Shown one piece after another: positions 18,646-27,987 of a stretch of DNA of 64,000 bases. The first letter of the stretch is position 1, and each line of letters opens with the position of its first letter. The position numbers and the translations under genes are program-made. The DNA comes from Planktothrix sp. FACHB-1365 (lineage in GTDB: Bacteria; Cyanobacteriota; Cyanobacteriia; Cyanobacteriales; Microcoleaceae), in the NCBI RefSeq assembly GCF_014697575.1, contig NZ_JACJSC010000004.1, positions 124,001 to 188,000 on the forward strand, read 5' to 3'. Under the pieces are notes generated by a model, which made no database searches, was not told the DNA's origin, and was given only the letters and a program-made list of their open reading frames with translations.

Positions 18646-19644
18646 ATGATCGAGTTTAACGTAAGATCGGCGTTGATTGCGACAACCCTGATGAGTGCCT
18701 TGTTAGGATGTGCTTCGGGACAATCTTCTTCAACCTCGGATTCAAAAATTCCCCAAAAGTTTGTTGCTGTGACTCAAATTGTAGAACATCCGTCTTTAGA
18801 TGCGACCCGGAAGGGAATTCAAGATGAATTAGCAGCGGCTGGATTGAAAGCCGGAGAAACCTTAAAATGGGAGTGGGAAAGTGCCCAAGGCAATCCTTCA
18901 ACCGCAACCCAAATTGCGAATAAATTTGTGGGGGAAAACCCGGATGTAATTGTTGCAATTGCGACTCCTTCCGCCCAAGCTTCGGTAGCCGTCGCAAGAA
19001 ATATTCCGGTAATTTTTGCGGCTGTTACTGACCCTTTAGGGGCAAAATTAGTCAATAATTTAGAAAAACCCGGAGGGTTAGTAACGGGAGTAACGGATTT
19101 ATCTCCGATTAACAAACAGCTTGATTTAATTCAAGAAATAACTCCAACGGTGAAACGATTAGGGGTAATTTATAATGCTGGGGAAGCGAACTCGGTTTCC
19201 TTAGTAGATTTATTGAAAATAGAAGCGACAAAACGGGGATTAACAGTGGTGGAAGCGACTGCAAATCGGTCAAGTGATGTGGCAACTTCTGCCCGGAGTT
19301 TAGTGGGGAAAGTGGAGGCGATTTATATTCCAACGGATAATACCATTGTATCCGCTTTAGAGTCAGTAATTCAAGTGGGAATTGACAATAAAATTCCGAT
19401 TTATGCCGCCGATACGGATTCAGTTAAACGGGGAGCTATGGCAGGATTAAGCTTTAATTATTATGATGTCGGGCGACAAACGGGAAAGGTCGTCTTACAA
19501 GTTTTAAAGGGGGAAAGTCCGGGGAATATTCCCGTAAAATCTGTTGAGAAACTCCAACTCTTTATTAATATGAAATCAGCGACAGCAATGGGGGTAAAAA
19601 TTCCTGAATCTGTGTTAAGAAAGGCAGATCAAAAGATTGAGTAG
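18646..19644 (+). CDS. ABC transporter substrate-binding lipoprotein (DUF534/TrpX-like)
   Basis: 332 residues. The N-terminus has a lipobox (LLGC, lipidation on C22), so the protein is tethered outside the inner membrane. The body matches the ABC sugar/amino-acid binding family often called DUF534 or TrpX (VTQIVEHPSLDATRKGI; IPVIFAAVTDPLGAKLV; KRGAMAGLSFNYYDVGR). Family members bind aromatic amino acids or related small ligands and normally sit next to a permease and an ATPase. Neither is adjacent here, so it is an orphan binding protein that either works with unlinked subunits or has a sensing role. Confidence 0.88.
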   Translation: MIEFNVRSALIATTLMSALLGCASGQSSSTSDSKIPQKFVAVTQIVEHPSLDATRKGIQDELAAAGLKAGETLKWEWESAQGNPSTATQIANKFVGENPDVIVAIATPSAQASVAVARNIPVIFAAVTDPLGAKLVNNLEKPGGLVTGVTDLSPINKQLDLIQEITPTVKRLGVIYNAGEANSVSLVDLLKIEATKRGLTVVEATANRSSDVATSARSLVGKVEAIYIPTDNTIVSALESVIQVGIDNKIPIYAADTDSVKRGAMAGLSFNYYDVGRQTGKVVLQVLKGESPGNIPVKSVEKLQLFINMKSATAMGVKIPESVLRKADQKIE

Positions 19645-19661
19645 AAGGGGAATCAAGTTTC

Positions 19662-21014
19662 CTATAGTTCACTAGCTTTGATCAGAGGTAAACGGACAAT
19701 AAAGGTGGTTCCAATCCCGATTTGACTATCAACCCAAATTTTACCTCTGTGAGCCTCTACACAATGTTTAACAATGGCTAAACCTAACCCTGTACCGGGT
19801 ATAGACCCTACATTTTTAGCGCGATGGAAGGGTTCAAAGAGTAGGGGAAATGAATCGCTCGGAATTCCAATGCCTTGATCTTGAATACAGAAATCAATGG
19901 TTTGATTTTGAACCACTACATCAAATTGAATGCTGTGAGATTGCGGAGAATATTTAACGGCATTTTCTAATAAATTCATTAAAATTCTTCTTAATAAATT
20001 AGAATCCACAACAACGTCTTTAAAACTCAATTTTAAATCCAGATTAATTTGATAGTTTTCACCCGAAGTTAAGTGTATTTCTTCAACTAATTGGTGACAA
20101 AAAACATCTAAATTGATCACACTCGGTTGATATTGAAGTTGACCGGAATCCGCTTCTCCAATTAATAAAACTTCATCTAATAATTGAGCCATATTTTTAC
20201 TAGCAGACCGAATCCGTTGAAATAAAGTCACTTTTTTTTCTTGGGATAATTTCTGCTCATAATCTTGCAGTAATACGGTGGAAGCCAAAATCGTATTTAA
20301 AGGATTTTTAATATCATGAGAAATCATGGAAACAAATTCAGATCTCAGTTGATTTTGTTCCTGAGCTTTTACTAATTCTTGGGTACTTTCTTGGACACGC
20401 ATTTCTAAAGCTTGATTCATCGCTTTTAAACTTTCCAAGGTATGCTTTCGTTCAATGGCATAGCGCAAAGAACGCACTAAAACGGTTCCATTGATTTGTC
20501 GTTTAATTAAATAATCTTGTGCCCCCTGACGCACCGCCCTAATGGCTAATTCATCGTCATTGGTATTCGTTAAAACGACAATCGGTAAACTGGGTATTTT
20601 TTCAATCAAACGCGCTAAGGATTCTAACCCTTGACTATCGGGAAGGGTTAAATCTAATAAAACGACATCAAAAATCGTGTTCTCTAATTCCTTTAAGGCT
20701 TCTCCTAGACGTTTAACATGAACCACACTGAAGGGTTGACACAGAGAATCTTTCAACAATTCCTGCAAGAATCGCGCTTCAGCGAGGTTGTCTTCAATCA
20801 ACAAGATTTTCACTGAACTAGCGGGCCTCATCGTTGAATTGCTCCCCTCCCTTCCTAATAAGGAGAAAGATGAAGAAGAGGCAGAATAAAGAACATAGGA
20901 ACTTGGACTTTTCGTAGGTTCGCAATAGCGAGGTAAACTTTCTGAATCTACGGAAAATACATACTGAGCTTCTTGTTTCTTCCAAGTTCCTTCAGGGTTC
21001 CAAATTTGCCGCAT
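19662..21014 (-). CDS. Hybrid response regulator-histidine kinase
   Basis: 450 residues. A CheY-like receiver domain (about 67-190, phospho-Asp in VVLLDLTLPDS) is followed by a coiled coil, a HisKA helix (SHDIKNPLNT, His near 233) and a HATPase domain with N, G1 and G2 boxes (NLLENAVKYS; DQGIGIP; GTGLGLAIV). The first 60 residues are low-complexity and unassigned. The ATG at 21014 has a good AGGAGAAGG site 7 bases away; an internal ATG at 20831 also has a purine-rich site. The gene lies 31 bases after rcp1 in the same direction, so it is probably the third gene of a phytochrome signalling operon, able to receive phosphate through its receiver. Confidence 0.93.
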   Translation of the reverse strand: MRQIWNPEGTWKKQEAQYVFSVDSESLPRYCEPTKSPSSYVLYSASSSSFSLLGREGSNSTMRPASSVKILLIEDNLAEARFLQELLKDSLCQPFSVVHVKRLGEALKELENTIFDVVLLDLTLPDSQGLESLARLIEKIPSLPIVVLTNTNDDELAIRAVRQGAQDYLIKRQINGTVLVRSLRYAIERKHTLESLKAMNQALEMRVQESTQELVKAQEQNQLRSEFVSMISHDIKNPLNTILASTVLLQDYEQKLSQEKKVTLFQRIRSASKNMAQLLDEVLLIGEADSGQLQYQPSVINLDVFCHQLVEEIHLTSGENYQINLDLKLSFKDVVVDSNLLRRILMNLLENAVKYSPQSHSIQFDVVVQNQTIDFCIQDQGIGIPSDSFPLLFEPFHRAKNVGSIPGTGLGLAIVKHCVEAHRGKIWVDSQIGIGTTFIVRLPLIKASEL

Positions 21015-21045
21015 TATTAATCCTTCTCCTACTTAAAAGGATAAT

Positions 21046-21492
21046 TTAATCACAAGGTAAGGTAACAGTTTTCAGCCAAAATTCTTCTATTCCTCGCACA
21101 ATTGTAAAAAGTTGGCTCAAGTTACGAGATTTTGTAATATAACAATTGACATGAAGGTTATAGCTATGATGAATATCCTCTTCATTGTGGGAAGTCGTCA
21201 AGACAACGACAGGAATTCGTTTTAAGCTAGGGTCAGCTTTAATCTCAGCTAAAACTTCACGCCCATCCTTTCGGGGTAAGTTTAAATCCAGAAGAATTAA
21301 ATCGGGGCGAGGTGCATCGACATATTCTCCTTCTTGGCGAAGATATGCCATGGCATCAACCCCATTTCTAACGGTTACAACTTCATGCGGGAGTTGGCTA
21401 TCTTTTAAGGCTTCTTGGATGAGACGGATATCGGCTTTATTATCCTCGACCAAAAAGATCATTTTGGATTTTTCGTCCATTTCGGCGCTCAC
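21046..21492 (-). CDS. rcp1: Response regulator Rcp1, partner of the phytochrome
   Basis: 148-residue single-domain receiver very close to the Rcp1 family: FLVEDNKADIRL (acidic pocket), LILLDLNLPRKDG (phospho-Asp), VVVLTTSHNEEDI and CYITKSRNL. It accepts phosphate from the Cph1-type kinase encoded just upstream. It starts at the GTG at 21492, which has TAGGAGGA 7 bases upstream. This places its first 53 bases inside the 3' end of the phytochrome gene, a sign of translational coupling. ATGs at 21480 and 21462 are alternatives. Confidence 0.95.
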   Translation of the reverse strand: MSAEMDEKSKMIFLVEDNKADIRLIQEALKDSQLPHEVVTVRNGVDAMAYLRQEGEYVDAPRPDLILLDLNLPRKDGREVLAEIKADPSLKRIPVVVLTTSHNEEDIHHSYNLHVNCYITKSRNLSQLFTIVRGIEEFWLKTVTLPCD

Positions 21493-23746
21493 GTTCGCGT
21501 CCTCCTACAGGAATTGTAAAGTAGAATGTTGAACCTAAATCAAGTTCAGATTCAACCCAGATTTTCCCCCGATGGCATTCTACAATTTTTTTACAAATTG
21601 CTAATCCCATACCTGTACCGGGGTATTCATCTCGCGTGTGCAGACGTTGGAAAATGATAAAAATTCGTTCTGCAAATTGCGAATCAATCCCAATTCCATT
21701 ATCCTGAACTGAGAACAACCAAGCATCTTCAATCCGTTGTGCTCCGATATGAATTTCTGGCGGTTTATCACTCCGAAATTTAATCGCATTGCCAATTAAA
21801 TTTTGAAACAATTGCATCAGTTGAGTGCTATCCGCCATCACCGTTGGCATAGGGTCATGGGTAATGATAGTGCGACTTTCTGCAATGCGTTTTCGTAAGT
21901 TGGATAACGCTCGATCTAAAGCGGTTTCAACTTCAGTAAATTGAAACTCAATCCCCTGCATATCCACTTTAGAATAGGCTAACACATCATCAATTAGGGT
22001 TTGCATTAAACTCACCCCTTCAACGGCATAGGTAATAAATTCCTTAGCATCGTCATCGAGGGCTTTTTGATAACGCATTTCTAACAGTTGTACATAGTTT
22101 GCTACTTGATTTAAGGGCTCTTGCAAATCATGAGATGCCACATAAGCAAACTTTTTCAACTCGGCGTTAGACCGTTCTAAATCATGGGCTAATTGGGCTA
22201 ATTCATCCGCTTGTCGCAGGACAATATTAATAATGGCTTTTCGCAATTCTAAAGCCATTTTAATTTCAATCTGTTTCCAAGGGAGAGATTTTAAGCGAAC
22301 GGTTTCTTTCCACTGTTCAAAGGATTTTCGAGGAGAGAGAAAAACTTGACCGTCGCTGTGGGTGGTTTCAAAGGCTTGACTTGGATTTCCCCCCCATTTC
22401 ACTGTTTGAATGACTTCAGGACGAAACCACAGGACATAATTTTTATTAGAAATGGGAATGGCTAACACCCCACTTCCAACGGCTTTAAATCGTTCAGCAT
22501 CGGAATAAATTCGAGGCAAAGAATCGGTATAAAAAGCTTCTTCATCGCCCTGTTTCCGCAGCCATTGAACTAAGAAATTTAAGTCTTCTTCGGGAGGAGT
22601 TTCACCGATTAAAGTAAATTGTCCTCCAAAATAAATGGCAGCCCCTTGAGCATTGGTTAAATCTAATAAATTAGGTTGATGTTTAATTAAACCATCAATA
22701 AAGTTTTCTTCCTGAGCCATATAATCAATCAAGGCTGATTGAATATAGGTTAATTGAATCCGATAGTCATAATCTTCTGTTTCTTCCCGTTCAGAAAGTT
22801 CAGAAAAAATTACTCGTCCTAAAAATTCGCAAGCTTTCCGTAGTTCATAGGAAACATATTTGGGGGTGAGGTGATGACAGGCAATTAATCCCCAAAGTTT
22901 TCCTTCTTTAATTAAGGAAATGGTTAAGGAAGAACCGACTCCCATATTGTGTAAATATTGCAGATGGCAAGAAGAAGGACTGCGAAGAATAGAACAGGTT
23001 AAATCGGTCGGTCGATGGCTGATGGGATTGACTTCTGGAAACAGTTTAACGGGTTCGGTAGCCGCATCAGGAATTAAGCGAATCCAATTAGAACTAAACA
23101 TCCGTCTTGCGGGTTTAGGGATATCTGATTCAGGATAATGTAGCCCTAAATAGGGTTCCATTTCCTCGCGTTTTTCTTCAGCAATAACCTCTCCATGTCC
23201 ATCTTCATCAAATTTATATAACATCACCCGGTCAAATCCGGTGACTTTTCGCACTTCCTTGACAATAATTTGACAAAAATCTCGTAAATTTGCAGAAGCT
23301 TCAAGTTGATTAATCGAAACTCTGGCTAAATGATAAAAACTTAAGAACGGAATATTTTCTTGGGACGTTGTGGGTTCTAATTCTAAAACTAAATACCCTT
23401 CGGAATTACGATGAAAGACCCCATCAAAAATTACATAATCATCGCCTTTAACTCGGAACCAAATTTTAGTCGGGTTAATAAAATCCAGGTTATCTTGTTT
23501 GAGTCCAGTTTCTATTCGTTCCATTTGAAACGGGTCAAGTAAATCCGACAAATGGTTATGAACCATTATTTCAGGAGAAATCCCTAAAATTGATTCAATA
23601 TTACTACTGACTTGTAAAATTCTGAGGTCGGGTTCTTCTAAAACGAATAACACGCCATGAGGTTGAATTTGGCTTAAAATATGGATGGGTTGTTCATCTA
23701 AATTTCTTAAGCTCAACCGATTGTCTTGTATGTTTATCTCTACCAT
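21440..23746 (-). CDS. cphA: Cyanobacterial phytochrome, Cph1/CphA type histidine kinase
   Basis: 768 residues, red/far-red photoreceptor kinase. Domains: PAS-like (about 15-115), chromophore-binding GAF (about 135-310), PHY (about 330-500), HisKA (SHDLQEPLNQV, His near 539) and HATPase. C260 in SSCHLQYLHNMG sits where Cph1 has its bilin-attaching Cys259, and the PESDIPKPARR motif around 207-215 supplies the chromophore-pocket Asp. It should therefore bind phycocyanobilin covalently rather than biliverdin. N and G boxes (NAIKFRSD, DNGIGIDSQ, GTGMGLAI) are intact. The C-terminal tail after FTIPVGG is encoded by bases that also carry the rcp1 start, and is probably species-specific. Confidence 0.95.
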   Translation of the reverse strand: MVEINIQDNRLSLRNLDEQPIHILSQIQPHGVLFVLEEPDLRILQVSSNIESILGISPEIMVHNHLSDLLDPFQMERIETGLKQDNLDFINPTKIWFRVKGDDYVIFDGVFHRNSEGYLVLELEPTTSQENIPFLSFYHLARVSINQLEASANLRDFCQIIVKEVRKVTGFDRVMLYKFDEDGHGEVIAEEKREEMEPYLGLHYPESDIPKPARRMFSSNWIRLIPDAATEPVKLFPEVNPISHRPTDLTCSILRSPSSCHLQYLHNMGVGSSLTISLIKEGKLWGLIACHHLTPKYVSYELRKACEFLGRVIFSELSEREETEDYDYRIQLTYIQSALIDYMAQEENFIDGLIKHQPNLLDLTNAQGAAIYFGGQFTLIGETPPEEDLNFLVQWLRKQGDEEAFYTDSLPRIYSDAERFKAVGSGVLAIPISNKNYVLWFRPEVIQTVKWGGNPSQAFETTHSDGQVFLSPRKSFEQWKETVRLKSLPWKQIEIKMALELRKAIINIVLRQADELAQLAHDLERSNAELKKFAYVASHDLQEPLNQVANYVQLLEMRYQKALDDDAKEFITYAVEGVSLMQTLIDDVLAYSKVDMQGIEFQFTEVETALDRALSNLRKRIAESRTIITHDPMPTVMADSTQLMQLFQNLIGNAIKFRSDKPPEIHIGAQRIEDAWLFSVQDNGIGIDSQFAERIFIIFQRLHTRDEYPGTGMGLAICKKIVECHRGKIWVESELDLGSTFYFTIPVGGRERERRNGRKIQNDLFGRG

Positions 23747-24481
23747 AACGATTCTCCTGAATCCATATTGACCGGGAAATGAAGGTGATCCTGATGCAGA
23801 TTCCCTCTCCCTTCTTTGTGAATCCCTGGCGTTGAATTTGATTTTGCCTCAACGAGTGGATTTATAAATCTCAGAAACAAAAGGCGATTTTTGGTAAATT
23901 CCTCCCCTTAGACTTAACTTGATCAAGGCTTTCAAGGAATTGAAAAATGCTTCAAACCGAACGGTAGAACTCCTATTTGCTTATAAACGTAACTCATCCA
24001 TTTCCCCGCCGAAGTCAACCTGATCTGAGTTTTGATTTAAAGATTGCACGTTGAGGGTTTAAGATGATTTTCCTCGGCCCTTATAGGCTGTTATCTCCTT
24101 AGTATAGCATTTGTTCAAGCTGTCAAAAAGGATTGAAATAATACTAATTTGAGATATTTCCCTATAATTCTTTATTTTTGTTTAAAAAAGTATACATACT
24201 CACCGAAGGAGTCAGGAGAAAGGAGATAAAAATCAAGGATTAGCCAGATTAAAACCTTTAATTTTTTTAATCTAAAGAATTCGCTGTTTAATTCTCTAGG
24301 TCTCCTGACATAGAAAAAAAAAGTCTTGAGCCCCGGCTTAATATCTGAACTCAAATCAAACTTTATATAGCGCTACGCATTACGGTGTTTGACATTTTTA
24401 AACTCTAAAACCCTTTCACTTCTTACTGTTCCCTGTTCCCTGTTCCCTGTTCCCTCGCGCGTAGCGCTATAGTTTAGTTTC
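23747..24481. other. 735-bp intergenic region upstream of the phytochrome gene
   Basis: It holds the cphA promoter region and, at 24366-24471, a small inverted-repeat element described separately. A 60-codon frame at 24172-24354 is low-complexity (Phe/Leu/Lys-rich) and is not accepted as a gene. No tRNA or structured RNA was recognised in the rest. Confidence 0.5.
24366..24471. repeat. Inverted-repeat element with a heptamer core (MITE-like)
   Basis: Perfect 13-bp inverted ends, TATAGCGCTACGC (24366-24378) and GCGTAGCGCTATA (24459-24471), enclose 80 bases that include four tandem CTGTTCC heptamers (24426-24453). No open reading frame is present. The form suggests a non-autonomous element or a hairpin repeat; no target duplication could be identified. 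Confidence 0.75.
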
Positions 24482-25294
24482 TTAAGGGCTCATAACGCTT
24501 GATTGATTCAAAACCCACTCCATTAATCCAGGGAATAATCGATAGGTTTCTGTCGCTAATACAGCAGGGCCAACGATCACTTCACTTTGTTTTTTCTCAA
24601 CCGCATTCCAAATGGCTTGAGCAATATCTTCCGGTTGACTCACCCAGGTAGACGCTAAAGCAGAGTCCAAACGTTGACGCAATTGTTCAATTTCTAACTC
24701 ATTTTCCCCTCGAAATTGCGCTCGTTCCATAAAATTACTATTAATAATACCCGGATGAACGGCACAAACCTGAATCCCCTTTTTCTGTACTTCTAATCTC
24801 AAGGATTCCGTTAATCCAACCACAGCATATTTACTCGCACAATAGGCAGCCATTTGCGGAAAAGGAATTTTCCCTCCAAAGGAACCTACATTCACAATAG
24901 TTCCCTGTTTTTGAGCTAAAAAATGGGGTAATAAAGCATGAATTAAATTGACATAACCAAAGAAATTAGTATTCATTAATAAATGCCAATCTTCTAAAGT
25001 TGTATGTTCAACGGATGCGGTCAAACAAATCCCAGCATTATTTACTAAAACATCAAGGGTTTCATAATAATCTAAAGCTTTTTCGACTAAATAGCGAACC
25101 TGATCAATATCGGTGACATCCGTAGGAATCGCTAAGGTTGAAACCCCTAATGATAAAACTTCCTCCGCAACAGCTTCTAAACGTTCGGGTTCCCGTGCTG
25201 CTAAAATCACATTGTAGCCCTTCTGTGCAAATAATAAAGCGGTTGCTTTACCAGTTCCTTGAGACGCGCCTGTAATTAAAACGGTTGATGTCAT
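24482..25294 (-). CDS. Short-chain dehydrogenase/reductase (SDR)
   Basis: 270 residues of the classical SDR type: nucleotide-binding TGASQGTGKA at the N-terminus, NNAG near residue 90, the active-site serine in NVGSFGGKIP, and the catalytic YCASK about residue 155. The PGIINSNFMERA stretch after the active site is typical of the superfamily. The substrate cannot be deduced. It is divergent from the EamA transporter gene, with 107 bases between starts. Confidence 0.9.
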   Translation of the reverse strand: MTSTVLITGASQGTGKATALLFAQKGYNVILAAREPERLEAVAEEVLSLGVSTLAIPTDVTDIDQVRYLVEKALDYYETLDVLVNNAGICLTASVEHTTLEDWHLLMNTNFFGYVNLIHALLPHFLAQKQGTIVNVGSFGGKIPFPQMAAYCASKYAVVGLTESLRLEVQKKGIQVCAVHPGIINSNFMERAQFRGENELEIEQLRQRLDSALASTWVSQPEDIAQAIWNAVEKKQSEVIVGPAVLATETYRLFPGLMEWVLNQSSVMSP

Positions 25295-25401
25295 AGGATA
25301 AAATCATGGGTTTATGCTTTATAAAGTAACGCATAAATTAACAAATGAGCAAAACTTAGGTTAAACTTTAGAGATTAATTCCTTGATTTTATTAAATAGA
25401 A

Positions 25402-26325
25402 ATGCAGCGTTTTTATTACCCATCTCCTAGGTTTGTTTGGGGAGTGGTTATAGTTGGGGTCATGGCGATTTCAGTCGGTTCGATTTTAGTGCGGCTTGCT
25501 TTAAATGCTGCGGATCAAAGTGGTATTGGTTTTAGTTTAGTGATGGCAGCGATTCGCTTAACGGGAGCAGCTTTAATTGTATTACCAACCGCCTTAAAAG
25601 TTCAATGGCGATCGCTTTCTTTCCAAGCTTTTAGTTATGCAGTCGCAGCCGGATGTTGTTTAGCGTTCCATTTCGCCACCTGGATTACCTCTTTATCCTA
25701 TACTTCCATTGCGGCTTCTACAACTTTAGTGACCACGACTCCAATTTGGGTGGCAATTTTATCCAAATTTTGGTTAAAAGAAAAACTCTCTTCCCTAAAA
25801 ATTTTAGGAATTGCAATTGCATTTTTAGGGGGAATTATGATTGGCTTGAGTGAGACTCAAGGAGGAGATTTTTATTCTAATCCTTTACTGGGGAATAGTT
25901 TAGCATTAATTGGAGCTTGGGCAGTCAGTTTTTATTTAATGTTTGGGCGAGAAGCTCAACAACGGGGATTTTCCGTTGGGGGTTATGTCATCGTTGCTTA
26001 TACTGTTGCATCAATGATTTTATTACCCTTACCGTTGATGTTGGGTGTGGGTTATACCGATTATCCCGCTACGGTTTATTTATATCTTTTATTAATGGCA
26101 ATTGTGCCTCAATTAATCGGTCATACCAGTTTTAATTGGGCGATTAATCAAATCTCTCCTACTTTAGTTACTTTAGCCATTTTATTAGAACCCATTGGCG
26201 CTAGTTTTTTAGGTTATTTATTCTTCAATGAAGTTCCTCCCTTAACCGTATTAATCGGGGGAATAATTGTTTTAACAGGAGTTGCGATCGCGGTGATTAA
26301 TTCTGAGTTAAAATCAGGAATATAG
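25402..26325 (+). CDS. EamA/DMT superfamily transporter
   Basis: 307 residues with about ten hydrophobic segments arranged as two EamA repeats (roughly 15-150 and 160-300). The WITSLSYTSIAASTTLVTTTPIWVA-like region and the final EPIGASFLGYLFFNE stretch are typical of the drug/metabolite transporter family. It acts in the inner membrane, exporting a small metabolite that cannot be named. It ends 41 bases before the convergent pentapeptide gene. Confidence 0.9.
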   Translation: MQRFYYPSPRFVWGVVIVGVMAISVGSILVRLALNAADQSGIGFSLVMAAIRLTGAALIVLPTALKVQWRSLSFQAFSYAVAAGCCLAFHFATWITSLSYTSIAASTTLVTTTPIWVAILSKFWLKEKLSSLKILGIAIAFLGGIMIGLSETQGGDFYSNPLLGNSLALIGAWAVSFYLMFGREAQQRGFSVGGYVIVAYTVASMILLPLPLMLGVGYTDYPATVYLYLLLMAIVPQLIGHTSFNWAINQISPTLVTLAILLEPIGASFLGYLFFNEVPPLTVLIGGIIVLTGVAIAVINSELKSGI

Positions 26326-26366
26326 GGCGGTGCGTGCGCGGAGCTTACGCACCCTACCCTGGTCAA

Positions 26367-26894
26367 TTATCTTCTGTTATTACATTTGACTCGTTGGCTT
26401 TCTATTGTGTAATCTCGTGGAATTGTACTTAAATCCATTCCCGGTTGATAAATTGTTTTTGCATCCCATAATTTAGCTCCCGTTAAGTTAACTCCGTTTA
26501 AATTTGTTTGAGCATCAATAATGACCCCACTTAAGTCAGTTTTACTTAAATCTGCTCCACTTAAATCTGCTCCACTTAAGTTAGCATCAACAAAATTAGC
26601 AAAGGAAAAATTAGTATTCTTTAAATTGGTATTCGATAGGTTAGCACAGGTAAAAAATGCGCCTCGGAAATTACCACCACTGAGGTTAGCATTACTTAGA
26701 TTTGCTTGTCGTAATTGAGAATTCACGCGGCTTTGATTACTTAAATCTGCCCCTTGTAAATTACATCCTTGACAAGAACGAGCTTGACCGCTTAAGAAAA
26801 CCGCCGGATCTGTTGTGTTAAATTGAGCCACCGTTGGTGCGACAAAAACAACAGGAGCAAATAAAGCCAAAATTCCCCAATATTTATATTTCAT
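26367..26894 (-). CDS. Exported pentapeptide-repeat protein
   Basis: 175 residues. An N-terminal signal peptide (about 1-23) is followed by pentapeptide repeats (A-N/D-L-x-x) from about 43 to 150, such as ANLSNANLSGGNF, which form a right-handed quadrilateral beta helix. Four cysteines (two in CQGC near the start of the repeats, one in FTCAN, one near the end) could form disulphides outside the membrane. Pentapeptide proteins are abundant in cyanobacteria and most have no assigned function. Confidence 0.9.
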   Translation of the reverse strand: MKYKYWGILALFAPVVFVAPTVAQFNTTDPAVFLSGQARSCQGCNLQGADLSNQSRVNSQLRQANLSNANLSGGNFRGAFFTCANLSNTNLKNTNFSFANFVDANLSGADLSGADLSKTDLSGVIIDAQTNLNGVNLTGAKLWDAKTIYQPGMDLSTIPRDYTIESQRVKCNNRR

Positions 26895-27053
26895 GGATCA
26901 TAATCCTCAGCTATTATGATTTAATTACTAACATATAAAATTCATGATGTCAATTTTAAATCTGATTTCCGATGCCCTAATATTCTAACGAGTTAATTTA
27001 ATCATCGATTTAGCTGATTTAAAGATAAAATAGAAACAATAATTATAATCTCT

Positions 27054-27971
27054 TTAATGGGATTGCGGATCTAAAGCATCCCTTAAACCATCCCCCACTG
27101 CATTGATACTCAAAACTGTTAAAAAAATCGCTAACCCTGGAAATAAAGCTAAATAAGGGGCAGTTTCTAAATAATTTTGAGCATCATAAAGCATTCTTCC
27201 CCAGGTGGGAACATCGGGGGGAAATCCTAATCCTAAAAAACTTAAGGTGGATTCTGTAATAATCGCAGTTCCCACTGATAAAGTCGCTGCGACAATTACA
27301 GGACTCAAAACATTAGGAAGAATATGCACCCAAATTAATCGATTAGAAGATGCACCGATCGCTTTAGCAGCCGTAATAAAATCGCGTTCTTTTGTGGTGA
27401 GAAAACTAGCCCGAACTAATCGCGCCACCGACATCCAATTTAACGCCCCCACAACCATAATAATTAATAGGAAAATACCCACTTCTGGCCCCGCAATTTG
27501 TTTCAGAGGTTCTCGAAATAGATAAATGACTAATAATAATACTGGTAATTGTGGCAAAGAAAGAAATAAATCGGTTAATCGCATTAGTATACTATCCAAA
27601 ATTCCCCCATAAAATCCAGCGATCGCCCCGACTAATATTCCTAATAAAATTGCTACTATCATGGCAGCTACACCAACGGTTAAGGAAACTCTTCCTCCGA
27701 TTAATAAACGAGCTAATTGATCCTGTCCTAAATCATTAGTTCCTAATAAATGTTTCCAACTGGGCGGAGAAAGGGAACTGACAAAATCAATTTCTGTCGG
27801 ACGAATTTTATAAATCCAAGGGCCAATGATTACAGCTAAAATAATGAACAGCAAAATTAGTGTTCCTAAAACAGCTATTTTATCGCGTTTAAATTGTCGC
27901 CAAGCAGTCTGAATTAGGCTTCTAGGTTGGGTGGTTTTAGCGATGGGGTCAGACGGTTTAATTAAAGCCAT
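27054..27971 (-). CDS. dppC: Oligopeptide/dipeptide ABC transporter permease, DppC type
   Basis: 305 residues with about six membrane segments and an OppC N-terminal region (FKRDKIAVLGTLILLF). The EAA-like cytoplasmic loop FITAAKAIGASSNRLIWVHILP couples to the ATPase. Third gene of a peptide importer operon: binding protein, DppB-type permease, then this gene, with a 16-base gap from the permease gene. No ATPase genes follow; the next gene downstream is the unrelated convergent-side pentapeptide gene. Confidence 0.92.
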   Translation of the reverse strand: MALIKPSDPIAKTTQPRSLIQTAWRQFKRDKIAVLGTLILLFIILAVIIGPWIYKIRPTEIDFVSSLSPPSWKHLLGTNDLGQDQLARLLIGGRVSLTVGVAAMIVAILLGILVGAIAGFYGGILDSILMRLTDLFLSLPQLPVLLLVIYLFREPLKQIAGPEVGIFLLIIMVVGALNWMSVARLVRASFLTTKERDFITAAKAIGASSNRLIWVHILPNVLSPVIVAATLSVGTAIITESTLSFLGLGFPPDVPTWGRMLYDAQNYLETAPYLALFPGLAIFLTVLSINAVGDGLRDALDPQSH

Positions 27972-27987
27972 ATTTTTGGGTTAATGA

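Noticed and set aside
24172-24354. 60-codon frame upstream of the phytochrome gene
   Set aside because: Low-complexity Phe/Leu/Lys composition, no ribosome binding site and AT-rich intergenic setting.
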